Origin: Sesamum alatum
Lineage: Eukaryota; Streptophyta; Magnoliopsida; Lamiales; Pedaliaceae
Length of the DNA: 64,000 bases
NCBI GenBank assembly: GCA_034509735.1
Contig: JACGWO010000001.1
Coordinates: 30,569,966-30,633,965, forward strand
Direction of reading: 5' to 3'
The notes below the pieces were generated by a model that was not told where the DNA came from, did no database searches, and worked only from the letters and a program-made list of their open reading frames with translations. Shown here in pieces: positions 56,470-64,000 of the stretch (within the stretch, counting starts at the first letter, position 1; every line of letters starts with the position of its first letter). The position numbers and the translations under genes were made by a program.

Positions 56470-58703
56470 TGTGAATAGGTGACCAGAAAGCCAATAGGTT
56501 TGGCGATTTGTAACCTATCTGACAACTTGATGTAAATGTAATATTATTATGTGATGAATAAGATGAGTATTCGTCACCAATGGTACCTTCTTTGTTGCGC
56601 TCATCTTACATTTGTTAAAACGGTGTTTAACTTATATCGCAACAAAGCCCACAGACCATGGATAACAACTCATGCAGTTGGGCCACGCATTGGATGGTGG
56701 TCATGAAACCAACTGATTAAGAGTTGGGTCTGAAACGTTCCAAGTCGAGGACCTCGAGACAGGGCATCGAGAGTCCTATTGAGACTTGCGTCAAGAGTCG
56801 TGTTCATTGGATGAGTGCCGTGTTTTATCGGCGACAGGCGTGGGACGCCTACACGATCTTGATGGGTTGGTCGACTGGGGTCGAGCTGACTGGACTGACT
56901 CGCGGGGATCATCATATGGAAGCCTTGGAGGCTTGGTCGGTATGATTGATTTTCCCCGGTTCCGATAGTACGGGAGTAATCCTCAGACTTGAGGAATCAT
57001 GGCAGTCACGTGCACAGGACGGCTGTATCTTGGATCTGGCGAGAGGTGATCATTCTGTAAGATGATCATTATAAGCCTTGTCCAGTGCAGTCAGAATGTG
57101 TAGCGAGGACGGTGGATTCCAAGAAGAGGATCCGTCCCCTGTCAGTATGTGACAGAGGTATCTCCTATGCACTCGGAGACACGTTCATGCTGTTTGAAGC
57201 TGTGGCCACAGTGGTTGGTCGAACAGGGAATGGTTTCCTGTGTCGACGCAATGAAGCATACGTGGTCTCGAGTATTAAGCATAGATGCCTAGTCAAGGAT
57301 GGAAACCGACGCCTAATTCCATACCCTAGACTAAGGCCGGGAGACGGTAGACGGAAGGATCGTACCCGTACGGAATCGGCGCCTAAATGTTCACGCCAAT
57401 TCACCTAGTCTCTAGTGCCATGGACCATTGCTAGACGGCCACCCATGGTAACGGGCCCTTGTGGGACACGGGCCCAAGTCTAGCTGAGGGTGAACCTAAA
57501 GGGTCACACACAAATCACCAAGGAGGTTGAGAGATCGATTTGGAGTCAATCTCGAAGGATAAAAATAAGTAATTTGATTACTTAAGGGAAAGTCCATTGG
57601 ATGGACGGGCCGATATTGTATCGGGCTTTCATTTAATCGGTAAATTGGATTTTCGATTAAATATGAAAAGTTGAGATGTTGAGACGGTGGATCTTTTAAT
57701 TGGATTAAAAGATCAACGGGAATAATTTAAGTGGATATTAAATTGGATTTAATATTGGGTTCATCGTAATTGGATTACGATAAAACCCGGTCCGTTAAAT
57801 TATACCCGAGAGGAGAAATAATTCCTAATTTGGAATCGGAAGAAGTTGGACTTCTTCCCTTAATTAAACATAGCCGACATGCTCCCTTGGAGAGAGCAAA
57901 ATCAGCCATGTTGCATGCTAGGTGGTATGTTGACTTGTCTCTTTTGGAAAGAGACAAATCAACTCCAATCAAGCTCTTCCCTTTTGGTATGATTTGATCA
58001 TACCATAAATTTTGGTAGGCTTGATTGAAGAATTGATGGTGATTGATTAGAATGAATCTAGACATCCTTGGATAAACCTAGACACATTCCAATAATCACA
58101 TTAATTATGTATATATATTAGAATATACAACACCTAGCATAAGTGATTCATTATTCATCTTTTTCTAGGAAAAAGAGAAGACAAAAATCCTCTCCTCTCT
58201 CTCAAAATTTCGTGCTCCCTCCCTCTCTTACACTTGTGTTCTTCACTTGATTTTGAATCAAGAAGAAGAACAAAGTAAGTTTAAGAGAACACTAATTCAT
58301 AGTGTTCTTCTCTTAAACCGATTCCTTCCTAAACCCGTTCTTTTCTAGCAAGAAGAACGTGTGTTTCTTCCGGTGTGGTGTGGTGTGGATCACCTTTGGA
58401 GAATCCATACGTTTGGATTTCGTGAGCATTCCGGAGAAGGAACAACGCTAGTAGCCGGGAGCATACGCTAAACAATCAAAGGTAACGGTTTATTACGCTT
58501 TGATTGATTTCATTTGTATATCTATGCCCTATGTGTTTAAATATATATGTTTTAATATTTACACATCCTACATCTAACGCCCGGTTGAGCACCCAAGGGT
58601 ACACCCCTTGGGATTCGCGTATTTTGAATTTTATTTAAATTTACGCACTTTCTCGCCTTTCTCGCTTCCGCTCGCGCTCCCGGGCGGATCCGCTTGTCCT
58701 TCA
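56470..58703 (+). repeat. LTR family C, plus orientation, inside the inverted LTR-C
   Basis: It starts TGTGAATAGGTGACCAG (short by two bases against TGTTGGAATAGG) and ends TTGTCCTTCA. It is about 2.23 kb. The U5 stem CCCAAGGG-TACAC-CCCTTGGG is perfect at 58592-58612. No matching 5-bp flanks are seen; bases of the surrounding LTR are missing at the site. Confidence 0.92.
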
Positions 58704-59294
58704 ACAGAATGATCACCTCTCGCCAGATCCAAGATACAGCCGTCCTGTGCACGTGACTGCCATGATTTCCTCAAGTCTGAGGATTACTCCCGTACTATCG
58801 GAACCGGGGAATCCAATCATACCGACCAAGCCTCCAAGCCTTCCATATGATGATCCCCGCGAGTCAGTCCAGTCGGCTCGATCCCAGTCGACCAACCCAT
58901 CAAGATCGTGTAGGCGTCCCACGCCTGTCGCCGATGAAACACGGCACTCATCCAATGAACACGACTCTTGACGCAAGTCTCAATAGGACTCTCGATGCCC
59001 TGTCTCGAGGTCCTCGACTTGGAACGTTTCAGACCCAACTCTTAATCAGTTGGTTTCATGACCACCATCCAATGCGTGGCCCAACCGCACGAGTTGTTAT
59101 CCATGGTCTGTGGCCTTTGTTGCGATATAAGTTAAACACCATTTTAACAAATGTAAGATGAGCGCAACAAAGAAGGTACCATTGGTGACGAACACTCATC
59201 TTATTCATCACATAATAATATTACATTCACATCAAGTTGTCGGATAGGTTACAAATTGCCAAACCTATTGGCTTTCTGGTCACCTATTCCAACA
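58704..59294 (-). repeat. LTR family C, 5' LTR, start portion
   Basis: Minus strand; the plus-strand text ACAGAATGATCACC... follows LTR-C from the point equivalent to 50787 to its TGTTGGAATAGG start at 59294. CCTCT (59295-59299) follows, the same duplication as at 49146 and 51344. Confidence 0.92.
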
Positions 59295-59875
59295 CCTCTA
59301 GCTTCCAACAATTGTAGGATGATGAAATTCCAACACACACACACAACACACAATTTTCGGCCCTTCTCCCATCTCTCTCGTCCGCCCTCTCTCTCCACTC
59401 TCTCCAAGAAATTATTTTTCTAGTTCTCTTGTTCTTGGAACATTAGAACTTAGATGAATCAATACCGTTAATTGATAACGTTTCGTTGATTCATCCACTC
59501 CAAAATATACACTTGTTCGTTGCTAGCACGACGTACAAGATACGTGGGTGGATCGTGTGTCACGATTTGGAGGGTCTGAAGAACGAGATCTTGGTGCAAA
59601 ACGGGGAACAACGCGTGTAGCCGTTGAAGACGAAAACGACAACGGGTAGGTCTCGGTTTCCGTTTTCGCCTCTTTTATTTTTCAACCCTATGGCCTCCAT
59701 GATTGCTTACGTGTTATTTATTCATGAAATACACCAAACACCTGGGAAATTTCAAGGGCACACCCCTTGAAACGTGTTCTTTATTTTAAAAGCATGTTTT
59801 AAGTTCCGCTATTTTATTTTATACCGCGCTTCCGCATTCGCGCAATTTTCCTGGGACGATCCACGATTTCTTTCA
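59295..59875 (+). repeat. LTR family A, right part with true end and TSD AAATA
   Basis: It continues LTR-A through the U5 hairpin TTTCAAGGG-CACAC-CCCTTGAAA (59750-59772) to ATTTCTTTCA at 59875. AAATA follows at 59876-59880, the partner of 47726-47730. Confidence 0.95.
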
Positions 59876-59880
59876 AAATA

Positions 59881-61004
59881 CATATCTCACGTAAAAACAT
59901 GCTATTCAAACATTTATGATATCCAATACTATAAATAAGTGCAGAAATTACATGCAAAATATATACACTGAATATTGGATAATGGTGCAACCCATGCACA
60001 ACCATTTTTGTTGGAAAATCATTTTTTCATAATTAACAAGGCAACATTAATTCTAGGAAATAACTATCTCAATCAAAATTAAAATGCCCCAAGTTAATCA
60101 GTTCAAAAAAAAATTCAGAATAATACAGAAAAATTAGATTTCTGGAAATGCACGAAAAATGATGAAAAATAAAAAACGACCCAACACTTCCAGCCGGCGC
60201 CTGCACGCCCAACGCGCACGCGCAGCCTGCGCAGGATGCTTGTACTGTCAATTGCCTACGTTTTTCATGTTTTAACGACTTTTCTTGCAATTTCTTTTCT
60301 GAAACAAAAAAATCATTAATTCAAGAATATAACCACATATTCAAGAATCCCAAAATTCAATCTTTATGCAATATTAACACGTCAAAATTTACACATCCTC
60401 ATGCTATACAAATAACCATGATGTCCAACATCATTAAAACGCAAAAAATTAATACAAAATTTTACACGTGAATTTTGATTGTTGGTGCAACCATTGCGAA
60501 AATTAATTCTTGTTAGGAAACCCTCTCCTTATTAACAAAGCAATATTTATGTTTTAGGAAATTCCAAATCTCAGCCCAAAATAAATATCCCAAGTTAATG
60601 GGTTCAAAAAACGCAACAAATATCTATAAAAATATTCAGGAAAAATAGTATTGAAAACGCACCAAAAATTTAAAAAATGGAAAACGGCACCGGCCGGCTC
60701 GGCCAGGTGCGCGCGTGCGTAGGCGCCACTGCCTGCGCGACCCTGTGCACACACCGGACGTGTTGTTGCTGTCGGTGTGTCGTTTTGCACCTTTTTGTGC
60801 TATTTTCATGCAATTTTCTGAACCACAAGATACTTCCAACCCAAGAACATGTATATACACATTCAAGAAATTCAAGATCAAAAGTCTCATGCAAACTTAA
60901 ACGCCAAACAAGATCTGTGCCAAAACATGCTTCAAACGTAAAATTAAAACACGTTAAGCATGCTTAACACACATATAAAATATAAGATTCTAGGCCTATA
61001 CACC
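59881..61004 (-). other. Untranslated leader of a minus-strand LTR-B-type element
   Basis: It lies between the primer site at 61005-61024 and the LTR-A insertion. Two GC-rich blocks (about 60180-60245 and 60685-60780) sit in a tandem doubling of roughly 490 bp. Each unit contains a TTAACAA(G/A)GCAA...AAGTTAAT(C/G)(A/G)GTTCAAAAAA series before the GC block. No coding homology. Confidence 0.7.
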
Positions 61005-61024
61005 GAACCGGGTTCTGATACCAC
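61005..61024 (-). other. tRNA primer-binding site of the LTR-B-type element
   Basis: On the minus strand GTGGTATCAGAACCCGGTTC follows the LTR end CATCTTACA. One change (GAAC for GAGC) from the initiator-Met complement. Confidence 0.9.
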
Positions 61025-62917
61025 TGTAAGATGAATCAGCCCGTGAGAAGCGCGGAGGAAGCGTGGGAGTGGGTAAATATAAAAGCGTATAAGCATAAAA
61101 CAGATGGAATTAAAAGCAATTTAAAACAAAAATCAAGGGGTGTGCCCTTGAATCTCCAAGTTGTTGGTGTATCTCATGTTCAAGAAAGTACACAACATGG
61201 AGGCCATAGAATTAGGAGGAACAAGAAACATAAAGAGAGAACATTACCCTGGTAGTTTTCTTCATTCGACTACATACACTGTTCCCCATTTTGCCACCAA
61301 GATCTCAATGTAGAGGCCCTCTAAAAATCTCCACATGCTTCACCGGATACCAACGAACTTTCGTGCTAGCAAGAAGTCATTTTAGGGGAGAAGAGACATC
61401 GATTCAATGCTATTGATTAACGCTACCGACGTCTCTTACATTCTACTTTGAATGAATCGATAAGAACAAAGAAAAAAGTAGGAGAAGTGAAGAAGGTGGA
61501 CGAGAGAGAGAGAGAGAGACGAGATGGCATAGTTGTGTCTGTAGAGATTAGTGTGTGAAGTGTATGTGTTTGAGTATTTATAAGAAAGTAGTATTCCTAA
61601 TCCTACTCAACCTCTTCGAAAGAGACACATCCAAATCAACTAGGGATTTGACCCAGTCAAATCCTAGTTGACTTAGGATTTGATCTAGTCAAACCTCATC
61701 CTATGATGAATCCTAGCCCTCCATGTCAGAACCTTTCGATCAAATCTCGTCCATCCATGCTTAATAGGCTTTATGAAATGGACCTATTTAAATCTAATTT
61801 AAATAGTCCAAAGGTCCAATGGATTCTATATTAAATCCTATTTAATATTCAAAGCCCTCTAATTAATTTATCCTTTTAATCTAATTTATGAACTCAAACC
61901 CAATTAATTCAATTAATCTATGAAGGCTTAAATCTCCAAAGAAATATAATTTAATCTTATTAAATTAAACCTTCTCCCGGAGTTAATTTCAAATTGATTC
62001 CCTTCACATCTGTAGAATCGTGTGTAACTATTTAGGTTTACCCTCAGCTAGACTTGACTACTTTTTATTATCTCAAAACCAAAGTAGTCTGTCATCATGG
62101 GTGGTCGTTTAACAATGGTCCACGACACTAGAGAGTAGGTGAATATGTGATGTGAATAATTAGGCTCCAAGTTACATATAGGTACGGTCCTACAGTCGCC
62201 TGTTTTTCGGCCTTAGTCTAGGGCATGGAATAGGACATCGGTTCCCATCCTTGACTTAGGCATCTATGCTTCAAACTTGAGATAGGTTTAACTCTATGAT
62301 TGACATAGGAAATCCTTTCCAACTCAATCAAATGCTATGGCCATAGACTGTGAGAGTCTAAACCATCTCAGAGCGCATAGGAGATCTCGTTGTCATAATC
62401 TTTAACAGGGGACAGATTTTTGTCTTGGAATCTGCCGTCCTCACGACGTACTCCAACTGCACTAGATAAGGCTTATAATGACCATGTCCTACGACACAAT
62501 CACTGCTCACCAAATCTAAGATACAACCTTCGTATGTAAGCGACTTTCATGATTCCTCAAGTCCAAGGGCTAATCTCGTACTATCGGAACTGGGAATACA
62601 AGTCATACCGACCAAGCCGATATGACTTCCATATGACGATTCCTGCGAGTTACCTCAGTTAGCTGACACCCTTGTCAACTAACCCACTAATATTGCATAG
62701 ACGTCCAATGTTTGTCATCGATGAAACACGGTACTCATCCAATGAATGCAATCATTAGTGCAAGTCTTTATAGGACCCTCGATACCCCAATCTCGAGGTC
62801 CTCGACACCCAATCTCGAGGTCCTCGACTTGGAGTGTTTCAGACCGATCCTAAAGAAGTTGGTTCCATGACTGTCAATCTATGTGCAGTCCTACTTCTCG
62901 GATTCATATGTCCGGTT
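61025..62917 (-). repeat. LTR family B-like, 5' LTR, inverted, incomplete
   Basis: Minus strand, ending GATTCATCTTACA. It shows the leader blocks, a (GA)n run at 61505-61520, TTGACTTAGG/TTTGACCCAGTCAAA near 61645-61685, and a dyad block near 62095-62135 with changes. It is cut at 62917 by a plus-strand LTR-C, so the start of this LTR would lie beyond the window. Confidence 0.85.
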
Positions 62918-64000
62918 TGTTAGGATAGGTGACCAGAAAGCTAATAGGTTGGCGTTTTGAAACCTATTTGACAACTAGATGTAATGTAATATTGTGTAAT
63001 GAATAAAGTGAGTATTCATTACCCATGGTACCTTCTTTGTTGTGCTCATTTTCCATATGATAAAATGGTATTTTACATATATCGCAACAAAGCCCACAGA
63101 CCACGATTAACAACTCATGCAGTTGGGCCACGCATTGGATGGTGGTCATGAAACCAACTGATAAAGAGTTGGTTCTGGAATATTCCAAGTCGAGGACCTC
63201 GAGATAGGGCATCGAGAGTCCTATAGAGACTTGCACCAAGAGTCGGATTCATTGGATGAGTGTCGTATTTCATCGGCGACAGGCGTGGGACGCCTATATG
63301 ATCTTCGTGGGTTGGTCGACTAGGGTCGAGCTTACTGAACTGTCTCGCGGGGATCATCATATGGAAGACTTAGAAGCTTGGTCGGTATGATTGGATTTCC
63401 CCGATTTCGATAGTACGGGAGTAGTCCTCAGACTTGGGGAACCATGACAGTCACGTACACAAGATGACTGTATCTTGGATCTGGCGAGAGGTAATGATTC
63501 TATAACATGATCATTATAAGTTTTGTCCAGTGCAGTCAGAATGTGTAGCGAGGACGGTGGGTTCTAAGAAGAGGATTCGTCCCCTATCAGTATATGACAG
63601 AGGTATCTCTTATGCACTCAGAGACAAGTTCATGCTGCTTAAAAACCTGTGGCCACAGTGATTGGTTGAACAGAAAATGGTTTCCTGTGTCGATGCAATT
63701 AGGTATGCGTAATCTCGAGTATTCAGCATAGATACCTAGTCAAGGATGGGAACCGACGCCCAATTCCGTACCCTAGACTAAGGCTGGGAGACGGTAGACA
63801 GAAGGACCGTTCCCGTATGGAATCAGCGCCTAAATGTTCATGCCAACATTCACCTAGTCTCTAGTACCATGGACCGTTGCTAGGCGGCCACCCATGGGTA
63901 CGGGCCCTTGTTGGACACGTGCCCAAGTCTAGCTAAGGGTGAATCTAAAGGCTCACACACAAATCACCAAGAAGATAGAGAAATTGACTTGGAGTGAATT
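62918..64000 (+). repeat. LTR family C, plus orientation, runs off the window
   Basis: TGTTAGGATAGGTGACCAG begins here. The dyad block is near 63850-63905. The expected U5 and end lie beyond 64000. The five bases before it are CGGTT, so the same five are predicted after its end. Confidence 0.9.

Noticed and set aside
56470..56480. A normal transposition of the plus-strand LTR-C at 56470
   Set aside because: No five-base flanking duplication is present and about 320 bp of the surrounding LTR are missing, so a simple insertion does not explain it.
57085..57408. A 107-codon frame in LTR-C, almost identical in the copy at 50437-50760 (minus)
   Set aside because: The two LTR copies are close sisters, so identity proves nothing; the third copy at 36243-38458 lacks the frame, and an overlapping frame exists on the other strand.
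2689..64000. Regularly recurring blocks suggesting a CRISPR array or operon-like organisation
   Set aside because: The recurrences are LTR copies of about 2 kb with transposon ends, not short repeats with spacers; all other evidence is eukaryotic.

Overview
The window is plant nuclear DNA, almost certainly from a flowering plant. It consists essentially of transposable elements inserted into one another, and I find no intact host gene. The evidence is Ty1/copia, Ty3/gypsy and LINE coding debris, long terminal repeats next to primer sites complementary to initiator-Met tRNA, SINEs, a Helitron, and DNA transposons of the CACTA, Mutator, hAT and Harbinger types. Every coding region carries stops or frameshifts. 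The best preserved is a minus-strand gag-protease at 52204-53318. No species can be named from the sequence. Family letters A to E and S are labels used only in this answer.

Layout. 1-4687: 3' half of a copia element with its family-A LTR. 4688-10249: a Mutator-type MITE, a truncated LTR-A, a hAT-like element containing a CACTA MITE, and a gypsy fragment on the minus strand. 10250-19482: a copia element with a family-B 5' LTR whose gag is split by a solo LTR-A (target duplication CTTCA). 19483-22179: a second truncated copia body. 22180-29723: LTR-D containing an LTR-A plus leader, followed by LTR-E. 29724-30955: 3' end of a LINE. 31406-32575: a Mutator-like element with arms of about 430 bp. 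33674-41012: a nearly complete copia element with short LTRs (family S), split by an inverted solo LTR-C (TAACA). 41013-46490: AT-rich DNA with MITEs, three SINEs, a Harbinger-like element and a small Helitron. 46490-64000: a minus-strand copia leader holding an LTR-A whose two ends lie 12 kb apart with matching AAATA duplications. Inside that LTR-A lie family-C LTRs and a family-C gag-protease region, with a duplication, an inverted LTR and a chimeric junction.

The parts do not form a pathway. What ties them together is descent: families A, B, C and E share a common LTR skeleton. Its U3 holds a conserved dyad block, and families A and B also carry repeated TTGAC boxes just before the TATA box. 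The U5 holds a two-level stem structure with compensatory changes between families. A GC-rich island lies in the untranslated leader of families A, B and C. The U5 structure is the signal I consider most worth following up. Elements that are structurally complete but lack coding capacity (MITEs, SINEs, Helitron) would have depended on partners elsewhere in the genome.
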